DNA of 64,000 nucleotides from Poriferisocius sp965200775 (GCA_965200775.1 OZ241383.1:3080090-3144089), one strand, 5' to 3'. Positions 15,981 through 24,399 are shown, counted from the first letter of the stretch. Notes: a model not told the origin generated them from the letters alone. A program made the numbers and translations.

Positions 15981-16828
15981 TCGCCGCCGCCGACAATCAG
16001 ACCGAGGTGCTGACCTCGGCCCGGGGCCGGGTGATGTGCATGGACTCGGCCTACGACGTGAACGAAGCCAACCGGGACCGTGACGTGTGCGTCAACTCGT
16101 CATATTGCGGGGTCCTCCCAGCCCGGTTCGTCGCCGAGCACCGGCCTCGGGCGGCCATCGGCATGGACTGCGGGGTGGGTCCGGAGGGATCGGCCATAGC
16201 CGGGCTGTGGTATCTGGAGGCTCTGGGCATACCGGCTGCGGTGGCCGACGTGATGACGGCCCATCTCGGCGACGGAGTCCACCTGTACCACCACGGAGTG
16301 GTCAGCTTCGTGAACCAGTTGGCCCTCGACTGCGGGGTAACCCCGGGCATGACGGTGCGAGACGCCGCCGCTGCCCTGCTTGAGAACGACCCGGAGGTAG
16401 CAGCGGCCTCGGAGATCACCAACCGCACGGTGATGGAGAAAACCCCCGAGGGCCGTTGCGTGGTGGTAACCGACTCCATCGCCTTCGGCACCAGCGAGGA
16501 CACCGACCGCAACGTGCTGGTGACCGCCGGCCACACCGGTCGGTCCGCCGTGCCCTACCTGCTCCGGTGCCGCCCCTTCGGGTTCATATGCTCTGATGGG
16601 GGCAGGGGTATGGACGACTCCGGCATGGCCGGCCTCTACTTGGTGGAGGCCGACGGCTTGGCCGGGGCCACTGTGGACGCCCACCGGGCCAGGATGGGCA
16701 GCGGCCTGTCGCACTACCAAGACGGCATCATTTCGGCTGCCAACCGCCACGCCTTGGCCGCCGGGGTGGAGATTGGTATGCCCTGCCCCGAAGCTGCCCA
16801 CCTGCTGCTCAGTCGGGATGTGAGTTAG
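15977..16828 (+). CDS. Unrecognised conserved protein with two internal repeats (copy A)
   Basis: A 283-residue soluble protein of a family I cannot name. It is built from two homologous halves of about 130 residues: MDSAYDV...DRDVCVNSSYCGVLPA...AAIGMDCGVG...AGLWYLEALG...GVVSFVNQLAL...GMTVRDAAAALL in the first, and TDSIAFG...DRNVLVTAGHTGRS...GFICSDGGRG...AGLYLVEADG...GIISAANRHAL...GMPCPEAAHLLL in the second. A paralogue with the same two-repeat plan lies at 24409. No signal peptide or membrane segment. Conserved Asp, Ser/Thr, His and Cys positions suggest an enzyme. It overlaps the next, convergent gene at the stop codons. Neighbours suggest a role in acyl-CoA or amide catabolism. Confidence 0.75.
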   Translation: MIAAADNQTEVLTSARGRVMCMDSAYDVNEANRDRDVCVNSSYCGVLPARFVAEHRPRAAIGMDCGVGPEGSAIAGLWYLEALGIPAAVADVMTAHLGDGVHLYHHGVVSFVNQLALDCGVTPGMTVRDAAAALLENDPEVAAASEITNRTVMEKTPEGRCVVVTDSIAFGTSEDTDRNVLVTAGHTGRSAVPYLLRCRPFGFICSDGGRGMDDSGMAGLYLVEADGLAGATVDAHRARMGSGLSHYQDGIISAANRHALAAGVEIGMPCPEAAHLLLSRDVS

Positions 16829-17718
16829 GCGATCAACCCAGCCAACTCGTCGACATGGTGGCGCCACTCGTCGGCGGAGCGGGCCAGGGGGACGAGCAAG
16901 ACGTGCTCCAAACCGGCGTCAATGTAGGGGGCCAGCACCTCGGCGATGTGGTCCACACCGCCTACAACCATTTCCCTGTCGCCGTAGCCGTCGCCCACCA
17001 CCGACCACCGGCCCCGGTCCTCAATCGGCCGGCCCAGGCGAAGCTCCATGTGAATGGAGATAGTGGTGTCGCCGGGGGAGCGCCCAAGCCGATCCTGCTC
17101 GGCCCGCAACAACTTCAGGCGCTCGGCGAACACGTCGGGAGGAGCCCACGTCCCCATCCAGCCGTCACTTCGAGCCGCCCGGCGTAGTGCTCCCCCCGAC
17201 GATCCGCCGATCCAGATCGGGATGGGCGAGGCCGGTTGGGGTTTGATTCGCACCCCGGAGAAGCTGAAATGCTCGCTTTGGTACTCGGTTGTGCCCGACC
17301 AGGCGGCCCGCCATCCGGCCAGGTAGTCGTCCAAACGCTGGGCCCGGTTCACCATGGGGACACCGCAAGCATCGAACTCCCGCTCCAGCCACCCGGCTCC
17401 CACCCCCAGGATTGTCCGGCCCGGGGCCAGCCAGTCGAGCGTGGCCCACTGCTTGGCGAACTGGGTGGGGTTCCGGTAGGCGGGGATCAGTACCGACGTT
17501 CCCAGCCCCACCCGCTCGGTGTGGGCGGCCACCGCCGAAAGCAGCGGGACCGGTTCGGGAAAGAACGAAGGCATTCCCTCCAGATCGGTGGGCACCGCCA
17601 CGTGGTCGGCGGTCCACACGTCGTCGAAGCCGGCGGCCTCGCCCCTTTGGGCTACCTCCACCAACAGCTCGGGCGATGCGGCCCGGCCGAGCTGGGGCAG
17701 ATGAATGCCGAATCGCAT
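16825..17718 (-). CDS. LLM-class flavin (probably F420) dependent oxidoreductase
   Basis: A 297-residue luciferase-like monooxygenase-family TIM barrel: MRFGIHLPQLGRAASPE, GFDDVWTADHVAVP, TSVLIPAYRNPTQFAKQ, the ILGVGAGWLEREFDACG signature, and PIPIWIGGSSGGALRRAA. Actinobacterial members of this type often use F420, but the cofactor is not proven here. I chose ATG at 17718 because it forms a TGATG overlap with the upstream gene and gives the family N-terminus; a longer frame begins at 17739. Its stop overlaps that of copy A on the other strand. Confidence 0.88.
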   Translation of the reverse strand: MRFGIHLPQLGRAASPELLVEVAQRGEAAGFDDVWTADHVAVPTDLEGMPSFFPEPVPLLSAVAAHTERVGLGTSVLIPAYRNPTQFAKQWATLDWLAPGRTILGVGAGWLEREFDACGVPMVNRAQRLDDYLAGWRAAWSGTTEYQSEHFSFSGVRIKPQPASPIPIWIGGSSGGALRRAARSDGWMGTWAPPDVFAERLKLLRAEQDRLGRSPGDTTISIHMELRLGRPIEDRGRWSVVGDGYGDREMVVGGVDHIAEVLAPYIDAGLEHVLLVPLARSADEWRHHVDELAGLIA

Positions 17719-18737
17719 CAGTATCTGTATCGGGGCCAAGGCGGGTGGATCGAGTACTCCACCACCCCGTAACCCCGCTCGCCGGTCTCCAACACTTCAA
17801 AGTCGAAGAAAGGCTCGTGGCAGTCGAGCCGCACCTCGGCATCGTTCTCGTCCCGCATCAGGCCGTTTCGGGTGTGGGCGTGCTTGCGTCCTGTGTGAAC
17901 TGTGAGCACCTCGCCTCCGGCCAACTCGAACGTCATGTCGAAGGCCATCGCGGTGCGCTGATCCTCCTCCAATCGGGGCACGCAGGATGCGCTTCGCAAC
18001 GCTTGGGTGCCGTCGGCGCTTCCCATCCAACCGCCCACCGCCGGGGTGTCGGAAGGCAGCGGCTGGGTGGGGCTCATCCACCCGAACGAGTTGAGGTGAC
18101 GGTCGGGAAGCTGCACCGACGGCCAGAAGTGGCCCCACGACTCGGCCTGGGTACGACGGTGCCGCACGTCCCACGGGCCGGGCCGCTCGAACCGGTGGGT
18201 CCACGAGTGGTCCCGGTGCGACCAGCATTCGATGACCCGTCGCTCCCCTGATCGAGGCCCACCCCGAGCCTCGAACTCACCTCGGCAGGTGAGCGCCTGC
18301 TCGTAGTGGCCGCCGTAACCCTCGTAGGCCCCCAGGGGGTTTCCACCAAGGCAGTCGGCGTAGTCGAACACCCCAAAGCGATCCTCGAAGGTGAGGTCGA
18401 AACCGAATCGAGGGGAGTCCAGCTCCCAGCGATAGCGGACGAACGGCTCCTCAACGGAGTACGACAGCCGCCCATCGCCCAACACCGAAAACGCCGGTTC
18501 GGGATCGAGGGGCCGGCGTGAGGCCCATTGAACCGGCACGCCGTCCACCACGTACATGGCGCTGGCACGCAGGTAACCGTGGGACAGGCTGGCGTGGATG
18601 TGGTTGATGCCGAACACGTCGGCGTCCCGGTCGCACACCGAGAACCAGAAGTTGTCGCTCCACAGGGCATCGGTGCCCGGCGGTGGGAGGTGAAGGTACT
18701 CGTCGGTCGGACTCAGCGGGGTGGGGGTGGGCGCCAT
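17718..18737 (-). CDS. DUF7064/AttH-like (lipocalin-type) protein, function uncertain
   Basis: A 339-residue protein from ATG 18737 (MAPTPTPLSPTDEYLH); the frame is open to a start at 18809, so the N-terminus is uncertain. It has DNFWFSVCDRDADVFG, a central RRVIECWSHRDHSWTHR, and many aromatic beta-strand-like segments (YVVDGVPVQWASRRPL). The WSHRDHSW segment recalls uncharacterised proteins linked to terpenoid or steroid catabolism, similar in layout to AttH/lipocalin folds. I am not sure of the family name. It is coupled by TGATG to the LLM oxidoreductase and is divergent from the acyl-CoA dehydrogenase. Confidence 0.6.
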   Translation of the reverse strand: MAPTPTPLSPTDEYLHLPPPGTDALWSDNFWFSVCDRDADVFGINHIHASLSHGYLRASAMYVVDGVPVQWASRRPLDPEPAFSVLGDGRLSYSVEEPFVRYRWELDSPRFGFDLTFEDRFGVFDYADCLGGNPLGAYEGYGGHYEQALTCRGEFEARGGPRSGERRVIECWSHRDHSWTHRFERPGPWDVRHRRTQAESWGHFWPSVQLPDRHLNSFGWMSPTQPLPSDTPAVGGWMGSADGTQALRSASCVPRLEEDQRTAMAFDMTFELAGGEVLTVHTGRKHAHTRNGLMRDENDAEVRLDCHEPFFDFEVLETGERGYGVVEYSIHPPWPRYRY

Positions 18738-18848
18738 CGGGGGTTGAGCATAAGCCCTTACGGAGCAGGCCTCCATGAAAAGGGAGGAACCTCCCCCTGA
18801 GCCCCCCAACAGCGCAGCCCTCCTTTAGCGCGGTTTCCCTAAAGCGCC

Positions 18849-18854
18849 TACTGT
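18849..18854 (+). promoter_or_regulatory. Possible -10 element (TACTGT) for acyl-CoA dehydrogenase
   Basis: TACTGT fits TANNNT and ends ten bases before ATG 18865, so the transcript would be leaderless or nearly so. There is no Shine-Dalgarno before this ATG, which agrees. Confidence 0.35.
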
Positions 18855-18864
18855 CCAGCATCGT

Positions 18865-20058
18865 ATGGCGTTCGAGTTCGACTCTGGCGTCCGGGCTATT
18901 CAGCACGAGGCCCGGGAGGTGGCCCGCTCGGTGGCACCGTTTGCCGCCGAGGCCGACGAGTGCAGCCACGTCCACCAGCCCACTCTCGATGTGTTGCGGG
19001 CAAGCGGGCTGTGCTCACTCATGGTGCCTGCTGCCAACGGTGGTCGCCTTGAGCGGGTTGACCCGTTGGCGGTGTGCGTGGTGCGGGAGGCTCTCATGGC
19101 CGCATCGTCCCACCTGGACTCGCTGTTTGCCCTCCAGGGCATCGGCAGCTACGCCATCGCTCTGGTCGGCACCGACGAGCAGCGTGAGCAGTGGTTGCCC
19201 CGAGTGGCCAATGCAGAAGTGCTGGCCGCCCTGGCCCTGACCGAGCCAGTTGCCGGATCGGACCTGCGGGGCATCCAGACCACGCTGAGCACCCACGGCG
19301 ATGAGGTGGAGCTGAACGGGGCCAAGTCGTTCATCTCCAACGCCGGGGCGGCCGGCTTCTACACCACCATGGCCCGAGAGGGGGACCGGTTCTCGCTGGT
19401 TCTGGTGCCGGCGGATGCCCCCGGAGTGTCGGTTGAACCCTCGCCGGAGATCATCGCCCCCCATGTGTTGGGAGAGGTGACGTTCGACAGCGTGCGCTTG
19501 CCCTCTTCAGCCCGTCTGGGCGAGCCGGGCGCCGGGTTCCGTCACGTATTGGCCACCCTGTCGGTGTTTCGCATCTCGGTGGCCGGAGCCGCCGTCGGTC
19601 TGATGGACGGTGCGTTGAGGTGCGCGGCCGCTCACGCCGCCACCCGGGAGCAGTTCGGCCGCCCGCTGGTGAGGTTGGGGCCGGTGGCGGGTATGCTGGC
19701 CGATTCCTGGGCGGAGCTGGAGTCCACCCGGCTGCTGGCCTACGCCACCGCCGAGGCTGCTCGGAACGATCCGTCATCCCACCTCGACCGGTCGTCGCTG
19801 GCCAAGCTGGCCGCTACCGAGGCGGCAAGCCGGGTGGTGGATCGCTGTGTGCAGGTCATGGGTCGGTGGGGGTTGGTGCGGGGGTCGGACATTGAGCGGT
19901 ATTACCGCCAGGCCCGGCCCATGCGGATCTACGAGGGGGCGTCCGAGGTGCTCCGGCTGGGTATTGCCGCCCGGCTTTGCTCAGAAGTTGTGGGCGGCGA
20001 GGGGAACGGCCGGCAAGGGGCCGGTAATGAACCGGCCGACCGGAAGGGGAGCGGGTAG
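18865..20058 (+). CDS. Acyl-CoA dehydrogenase family protein
   Basis: A 397-residue FAD enzyme that desaturates acyl-CoA at alpha-beta. Motifs: LALTEPVAGSDLRGIQTT (FAD/substrate loop), GAKSFISNAGAAGFY, VTFDSVRLPSSARLGEPGAGF, AAAHAATREQFGRPLV, and RIYEGASEVLRLGIAARL, whose Glu is at the usual catalytic place. Length is typical. The next SDR gene starts directly after its stop (TAGATGG), forming a small operon with the SDR and the AhpD-like gene. The substrate is not readable from sequence. Confidence 0.92.
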   Translation: MAFEFDSGVRAIQHEAREVARSVAPFAAEADECSHVHQPTLDVLRASGLCSLMVPAANGGRLERVDPLAVCVVREALMAASSHLDSLFALQGIGSYAIALVGTDEQREQWLPRVANAEVLAALALTEPVAGSDLRGIQTTLSTHGDEVELNGAKSFISNAGAAGFYTTMAREGDRFSLVLVPADAPGVSVEPSPEIIAPHVLGEVTFDSVRLPSSARLGEPGAGFRHVLATLSVFRISVAGAAVGLMDGALRCAAAHAATREQFGRPLVRLGPVAGMLADSWAELESTRLLAYATAEAARNDPSSHLDRSSLAKLAATEAASRVVDRCVQVMGRWGLVRGSDIERYYRQARPMRIYEGASEVLRLGIAARLCSEVVGGEGNGRQGAGNEPADRKGSG

Positions 20059-20811
20059 ATGGACCTGGGGCTTGACGGTCATGTGACGGTGGTAACCGGG
20101 GCCAGCAGGGGACTGGGCGAAGCCGTGGTGCGAGCGATGGTGACCGAGGGGGCCCGGGTGGTGGCCGCGGCCCGTTCGGTGGACGCCCTGGCCGCGCTGG
20201 CCGAGGAATTGGGCGATGCGGTGGCCGCGGTGCCGTGCGACATGCGTGACCGGGTCGCGGTGGCCCAACTGGTAACCGAGGCGGTGAACCGGTTCGGCAG
20301 GCTCGACTCGGTGGTTAACAACGCTGGCATCGCCCCCGCGTCGTCGTTTGTGCAGCAGCCCGACGAGGTGTTCGACGAGGTGCTGGCCGTGAATCTAGCC
20401 GCTCCCGCCGCCCTGGCCCGGAGTGCGGCCCGATACTGGATCGACACGGGCCGGCCCGGCTCGGTTGTCAACGTGGCCTCCACCTCCGGGCTCAAGGGCA
20501 AGCCGACGCTGGCCGCTTACTCTGCATCAAAAGGCGGTCTGCTGCGGTTGACCGAAGCTCTGGCCGGGGAGTGGGCCCGTCACCGCATCCGGGTGAACGT
20601 GATCGCTCCCGGGGCGTTCGAGACAGACGCACAGGCAGCGGTGCTGGACGACGCCGACATCCTCGCTGCCCGGCTTCGGAAGATTCCCGCTCGCCGAATG
20701 GGCCAGCCCGACGAGATGGGTCCCCTGGTGTGCTATCTGGCGTCGGAAGCGTCAGACTTCGTCACCGGATCGTGCTTCGTGATCGACGGCGGCGAGGTAT
20801 CCAAACTTTGA
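20059..20811 (+). CDS. Short-chain dehydrogenase/reductase
   Basis: A 250-residue classical SDR: nucleotide motif TGASRGLGEAVV, NNAGIAP, catalytic Ser in NVASTSGLKG, YSASKGG (Tyr-X3-Lys), and C-terminal GSCFVIDGGEVSKL. It likely oxidises or reduces a hydroxy/keto group on an acyl-CoA or cyclic intermediate. It abuts the acyl-CoA dehydrogenase stop without a gap, so the two are co-translated. Similar to FabG-type reductases but the context favours catabolism. Confidence 0.9.
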   Translation: MDLGLDGHVTVVTGASRGLGEAVVRAMVTEGARVVAAARSVDALAALAEELGDAVAAVPCDMRDRVAVAQLVTEAVNRFGRLDSVVNNAGIAPASSFVQQPDEVFDEVLAVNLAAPAALARSAARYWIDTGRPGSVVNVASTSGLKGKPTLAAYSASKGGLLRLTEALAGEWARHRIRVNVIAPGAFETDAQAAVLDDADILAARLRKIPARRMGQPDEMGPLVCYLASEASDFVTGSCFVIDGGEVSKL

Positions 20812-20875
20812 GGTGATCGCAGTCCAATTCTTGAGTTGAACCTCGAGATTCCAACCCTGGAAGGAAACCACAAAC

Positions 20876-21649
20876 ATGACGATGACAACCGACACCACCC
20901 ATGCCGAAGCTGCTGCGGACGGCAACGCCGCATCCAACAACGCCGTTCACCACGAGCTGGCCAGCCCTGCGCTGGTCGGGGGTGAGCTGGCCGCTATCTC
21001 CCCCAAGTTCGCCGAGGGCTACGCCCGCATCCGTGACGTGACCGACCGGGATGGTGCCTGTCCGGCGTGGGCCAAAGCGCTGTACATGGCGGCTGCGGCA
21101 ACCGTGCGGGGCCAACTGGAGACGGCGCATCGGGAGCTGGCCCGGTCCCATGAACTGGGGCTGACCCTGAGCGACGCCCGGGGCGCTTCACTGGCGGTGC
21201 TCATCTCCCGGGGCGAGGCCACCTACACAGCGTTCTCCAGAGCGGTCGACCAAGTGTTCGGTGACGAGGTGGGCCGTCCGTCCGAGCCGACCCCCGAGTT
21301 CTCGCTCGACCGCCAGGCCGCACTGGACTACTTCGAGGGCTATTTCGGGTTCGTGCCCGACTACGTGGAGCTAATGGCCGACAATTCGCCACGGGCCTTG
21401 GAGGGCTACGTGCTCATGCGGCAGTGGTCGCTGGCCGAGAACATGCTCGACGCCAAACACGTTGAGCTGATGCTCTGCACCATCAACGCAGCCGAGTTCG
21501 GCAGCCGGTTCGTGGGGGTTCACGCCAACGGAGCCCGCAACGTCGGCGCCACCGAGGCAGAGATCACCGAGGCGGTGGTGTGCGCCATCCCCATCTCGGG
21601 GGTGGCGTCCTGGCTTCCCGGCGCCGATGGGATCATGGAAGGCCGCTGA
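20876..21649 (+). CDS. Carboxymuconolactone decarboxylase/AhpD-fold protein
   Basis: A 257-residue protein with two AhpD-like helical domains: CPAWAKALYMAAAATVRGQ...RELARSHELGLTLSDARGA in the first and HVELMLCTINAAEFGSRFVGVHANGARNVGATEAEI in the second. The CXXC redox pair of AhpD is absent from both, while the His is kept, so a peroxidase-reductase role is unlikely; a decarboxylase or lyase-like role is possible. ATG at 20876 has GGAAGGAAAC upstream. It follows the SDR after a 64-base gap. Confidence 0.82.
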   Translation: MTMTTDTTHAEAAADGNAASNNAVHHELASPALVGGELAAISPKFAEGYARIRDVTDRDGACPAWAKALYMAAAATVRGQLETAHRELARSHELGLTLSDARGASLAVLISRGEATYTAFSRAVDQVFGDEVGRPSEPTPEFSLDRQAALDYFEGYFGFVPDYVELMADNSPRALEGYVLMRQWSLAENMLDAKHVELMLCTINAAEFGSRFVGVHANGARNVGATEAEITEAVVCAIPISGVASWLPGADGIMEGR

Positions 21650-21655
21650 ATCCCG

Positions 21656-21670
21656 GTGACGGCGACATGA
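21656..21670 (+). other. Relay micro-ORF (4 residues) before the amidohydrolase gene
   Basis: GTG at 21656, six bases after the preceding stop, encodes MTAT and ends with TGA overlapping the ATG at 21667 (ATGA). Very short, so weak evidence alone. Confidence 0.15.
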
Positions 21671-22647
21671 CCGGGCTCATCGATGTCCACGCTCACATCG
21701 TGCTGGAGGGCACCATGGGAGCGGCCGGCCCCTGCGGCCCCGAGATCGGAGCACACCCCGACGGCACTTCTTGGTTCCGGGTGGGGGGCTATCGCCTCGA
21801 CGGGGTGGCGTACCGGGGATCGCTGTTCATCGAGCTGGGCATGCGCCTGGAAGCGATGGACGCCCAGGGCATTGCGGTGCAGGCTCTCTCGCCCAACCCG
21901 CTGACCTACCTCCACTTCGTCGAGCCGAAATTGGCAGTGGACTTCTGCCGCCGCCACAACGATGATTTGGCCAGCGCGGTGGCCGCTCACCCCGACCGGT
22001 TCGTCGGGCTGGCCGCTCTGCCGATGCAGGACATCGACGCCGCCTGCTCCGAGCTGGAGCGAGCGGTGCGGGAGCTGGGCCTTCTGGGGGGCTACACCGG
22101 TACCGACTTCGGTACCCCGCTGGACGATCCTGCCCTGGATCAGCTCTGGGTGCTGTGTACCGAGCTGGACGTGCCCCACTTTCTGCACCCCACCCAATCG
22201 GGCATCGACGGCCCGCTGCTCGACCCCCGGCTGCGGCGGTGGGACCTCGACCTGGTGCTGGAATACTCCTACGAGGAGACGCTGGCAGTCGCAACCCTGG
22301 TGTTTGGCGGGGTGACCGAGCGGCACCCGAAGCTCGACCTGTGCCTGTCACACGGTGGCGGAACCACGCCTTTCGTTCTGTCGAAGCTCCGCAAACTGGC
22401 CGAGCGTCGTCCCGCCACTCCCGAGTGGATCAAGGACCCGGGGGCATTCGACCGGGCCCTGGGCAGGCTGTGGTTCGATTGCCACATTCCTGGTGCGCCG
22501 GAGCTGGCGCTCGCCCTTGAGCAGTTCGGCAACGACCGGCTGGTTTACGGCACCAACTTCGGCGGGTGGGACAGGGGCACCGGCCCCGCGGTGGACGATC
22601 TGGTCGACACCCTCAACGCCAACGCCACCCGCCTCCTGCGATTGTGA
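21667..22647 (+). CDS. Amidohydrolase-2 (ACMSD-like) family protein
   Basis: A 326-residue metal-dependent TIM-barrel hydrolase or decarboxylase. DVHAHIVLEG supplies the HXH metal site; ALSPNPLTYLHF, FVGLAALPMQD, PHFLHPTQSG and LCLSHGGGTTPF supply the later His positions. Where ACMSD relatives usually have GTD or GSD near the C-terminus, this protein has VYGTNFGGWD, an Asn in place of the usual Asp, which may alter metal binding or specificity. ATG at 21667 chosen by family N-terminus. Probably acts on a ring-derived carboxylic acid, by context only. Confidence 0.85.
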   Translation: MTGLIDVHAHIVLEGTMGAAGPCGPEIGAHPDGTSWFRVGGYRLDGVAYRGSLFIELGMRLEAMDAQGIAVQALSPNPLTYLHFVEPKLAVDFCRRHNDDLASAVAAHPDRFVGLAALPMQDIDAACSELERAVRELGLLGGYTGTDFGTPLDDPALDQLWVLCTELDVPHFLHPTQSGIDGPLLDPRLRRWDLDLVLEYSYEETLAVATLVFGGVTERHPKLDLCLSHGGGTTPFVLSKLRKLAERRPATPEWIKDPGAFDRALGRLWFDCHIPGAPELALALEQFGNDRLVYGTNFGGWDRGTGPAVDDLVDTLNANATRLLRL

Positions 22648-22689
22648 GCCTGCGCTCTGCGGCTGTGAGGCTGCGCTCTGCGACTCTGG
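22648..22689 (+). repeat. 21-bp imperfect tandem repeat after a stop codon
   Basis: Two copies, 22648-22668 and 22669-22689, sharing CTGCGCTCTGCG, starting directly after the amidohydrolase stop. Each copy is preceded by a TGTGA, so the repeat looks like a duplicated stop-codon region. Period is a multiple of three. Confidence 0.6.
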
Positions 22690-22746
22690 ACGCAGGCGTG
22701 AATGAACCCCACCAGCTGCCGTCCACCCTCACAAAGGGCCTTGGAG

Positions 22747-22776
22747 TGACATCATTGAACCGCTGTTATGATGTCA
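22747..22776 (+). promoter_or_regulatory. vapBC promoter with operator-like inverted repeat
   Basis: A perfect nine-base inverted repeat TGACATCAT ... ATGATGTCA with a 12-base spacer. The right arm overlaps TATGAT (22767-22772), a near-ideal -10. The vapB ATG is only eight bases after this -10, so the mRNA is probably leaderless. Position and symmetry fit an operator bound by the VapB ribbon-helix-helix dimer for autorepression. Confidence 0.7.
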
Positions 22777-22780
22777 ACCG

Positions 22781-23032
22781 ATGAGGACAGTTGTCTCGCT
22801 TCCCGACCAGATGCATGCCCGCGCCAAGCAACGAGCATCAGAACTGGGGATTAGCTTCGCCGAGTTCACACGGCGCCTGTTCGAGAAGGAACTCGACCCT
22901 CCGGCGCATCAAGGCGATCTCGAATCCATCCGAGGGATGGTCAGTGGTACGCCATTCGATATGGCTAGTGACGGGCGAGAGATTATTGAGAGCGCCATTG
23001 CTACTCAGTTCGCTGAACGCTGCGACCCATAG
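22781..23032 (+). CDS. VapB-type ribbon-helix-helix antitoxin
   Basis: An 83-residue protein. RTVVSLPDQMHARAKQRA then ELGISFAEFTRRLFEKEL is a ribbon-helix-helix DNA-binding domain; the C-terminal part (ESIRGMVSGTPFDMASDG) would wrap the toxin. The stop TAG is followed at once by the toxin ATG. It probably represses its own operon through the inverted repeat just upstream. Base composition of this gene pair is lower in GC and codon use is less biased than the neighbours, consistent with acquisition by transfer. Confidence 0.85.
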   Translation: MRTVVSLPDQMHARAKQRASELGISFAEFTRRLFEKELDPPAHQGDLESIRGMVSGTPFDMASDGREIIESAIATQFAERCDP

Positions 23033-23452
23033 ATGGAGTTCAGCTTTGTTGACACCTCGGCGTGGATCTCCATGGCCGATGATCGTGAGGCCTCGCATAC
23101 ACGTGTAGCAGATGCGCTTGAAGAGCGGCGCGGGCGTTTGCTCACTTCTGATCACATTCTTCAGGAGACATGGGCGGTAATGAGGAGTCGTTACGGCTCT
23201 CTCGCAGCCGAGGCGCTCGTCAACCGGATTCGTAGCGGTATCGCCCAGGTAGAGGTCTCTCTCTCGGCGGACTTGGAAGTCGCTGCGGTCATCGCACAGA
23301 GATTCCCCGACCAGGACTTCTCACTAGCGGACCGCACGACATGGGCGGTGATGGAGCGTTTCGGCATCGAGGAGGCGGTTTCTCTCGACCGTGACTTCCG
23401 GATCTATCGATACGGGCCGAGGAACGAACGAGCCTTTCGCGTTGTCCCGTGA
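23033..23452 (+). CDS. VapC-type PIN-domain toxin ribonuclease
   Basis: A 139-residue PIN domain: D7 in FSFVDTSAW, E45 in HILQETWAV, D95 and D100 in DQDFSLADRTTWAVMERF, and D119/D121 in SLDRDFRIY form the acidic metal site. Such toxins cleave tRNA or rRNA and are held inactive by the antitoxin made from the upstream gene. ATG directly follows the antitoxin stop. Type II toxin-antitoxin assignment is firm; the RNA target is unknown. Confidence 0.88.
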   Translation: MEFSFVDTSAWISMADDREASHTRVADALEERRGRLLTSDHILQETWAVMRSRYGSLAAEALVNRIRSGIAQVEVSLSADLEVAAVIAQRFPDQDFSLADRTTWAVMERFGIEEAVSLDRDFRIYRYGPRNERAFRVVP

Positions 23453-23477
23453 AAAACTGATGCTTGATCGGAGGTAA
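23449..23477 (+). other. Two relay micro-ORFs between vapC and the SDR gene
   Basis: GTG at 23449 overlaps the vapC stop (GTGA) and encodes MKN, ending at 23460; ATG at 23460 (TGATG) then encodes MLDRR, ending TAA at 23477, two bases before the next ATG at 23480. The GGAGG ribosome site of the SDR gene lies inside the second micro-ORF. Confidence 0.15.
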
Positions 23478-23479
23478 CC

Positions 23480-24316
23480 ATGAGTGGACGACTGGACGGA
23501 CGGGTGGCGGCGATCACCGGGGCATCCAGCGGCATCGGCCGGGCGGCGGCCCAGCGATTCGTCGAAGAAGGGGCCAAGGTGATGCTGGGCGACATCCAGG
23601 ACGACGCCGGCCGGGAGCTGGCCGCGTCGCTGGGTGATGGTGCCGGGTTCGTCCACTGTGACGTGACCGCCGAGGAGGACGTGGCCGCACTGGTGGACGC
23701 CGCGGTGACCCAGTTCGGCCAACTCGACGCCATGTTCAACAACGCCGGAATCGTCGGCGCGGTGGGGCCTATCGACACCACCCCGGCCAACGAGTGGCTG
23801 GCCACCATGGACGTGCTCATCAACGGGGTGTTCTACGGGGTGAAGCACGCAGCCAGGGTGATGAAGCCCCGCCGGACCGGCTCAATCATTTCCATGTCGA
23901 GCACGGCGGGGGTGATGGGCGGTCTCGGGCCCCACGCTTACGCCGCGGCCAAGCACGCCGTGGTCGGGCTGACCAAGAACGCCGGAGCCGAGCTGTGCCG
24001 CTTCGGAATCAGGGTGAACTGCATCGCCCCGGCGTCGATGGCCACCCCGATGGTTGCGTACGCCCACACCGGCGATCACACCAACATGGAAGGTGCCGTC
24101 GCCGAGCTGACCGAGAGTTCCCCGCTGATCGGGCGTCCCGGCTTGGCCACCGACGTGGCCAACGCCGCCCTGTGGCTGGCCTCCGACGAGTCGGGCTACA
24201 CCAACGGTCATTGCCTGGCCACCGACGCCGGCTTCACCACCGGTTCCCGCCCCGAACCGCCCGGCTTTGCCGACTACGCCCCGATGATCAGAGAAGCCGG
24301 TCGCACCGGAATCTGA
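23480..24316 (+). CDS. Short-chain dehydrogenase/reductase
   Basis: A 278-residue SDR with TGASSGIGRAAAQRF, FNNAGIVG, catalytic Ser in SMSSTAGVMG, and YAAAKHAVV (Tyr-X3-Lys), followed by ATDAGFTTGSRP. The layout resembles hydroxysteroid or cyclic-alcohol dehydrogenases, but this family is not specific by sequence. ATG at 23480 has GGAGG. It lies between vapBC and copy B of the unknown protein. Its stop codon begins an imperfect 51-bp-spaced direct repeat. Confidence 0.9.
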   Translation: MSGRLDGRVAAITGASSGIGRAAAQRFVEEGAKVMLGDIQDDAGRELAASLGDGAGFVHCDVTAEEDVAALVDAAVTQFGQLDAMFNNAGIVGAVGPIDTTPANEWLATMDVLINGVFYGVKHAARVMKPRRTGSIISMSSTAGVMGGLGPHAYAAAKHAVVGLTKNAGAELCRFGIRVNCIAPASMATPMVAYAHTGDHTNMEGAVAELTESSPLIGRPGLATDVANAALWLASDESGYTNGHCLATDAGFTTGSRPEPPGFADYAPMIREAGRTGI

Positions 24317-24381
24317 TGCCTGCGATCCAACATCCGGGTGCTTGCGAGGCTGCTACCTCCAGCTTGACGCCTGCGATTCAA
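24314..24381 (+). repeat. 17-bp direct repeats spaced 51 bp, the first containing a stop codon
   Basis: TGATGCCTGCGATCCAA at 24314 and TGACGCCTGCGATTCAA at 24365 match at 15 of 17 positions. The first starts with the TGA stop of the SDR gene. The 51-base spacing is a multiple of three. Confidence 0.6.
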
Positions 24382-24399
24382 GGGGTGGGTACGGGGTAG
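24316..24399 (+). other. Relay ORF (27 residues) between SDR gene and copy B
   Basis: ATG at 24316 overlaps the SDR stop (TGATG). The frame encodes a peptide with MPAIQ at the start and TPAIQ 17 residues later, produced by the 51-bp repeat, and ends in TAG at 24397-24399, nine bases before the GTG start of copy B. Confidence 0.2.

Larger units (their letters stand above)
22644..22784 (+). other. Relay ORF between amidohydrolase and vapB (46 residues)
   Basis: GTG at 22644 overlaps the amidohydrolase stop (GTGA) and the frame runs open to TGA at 22782-22784, overlapping the vapB ATG (ATGA). The N-terminus holds a seven-residue repeat, SLRSAAV then RLRSATL. It spans the vapBC promoter and operator, so readthrough translation would cross it. 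Confidence 0.25.
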
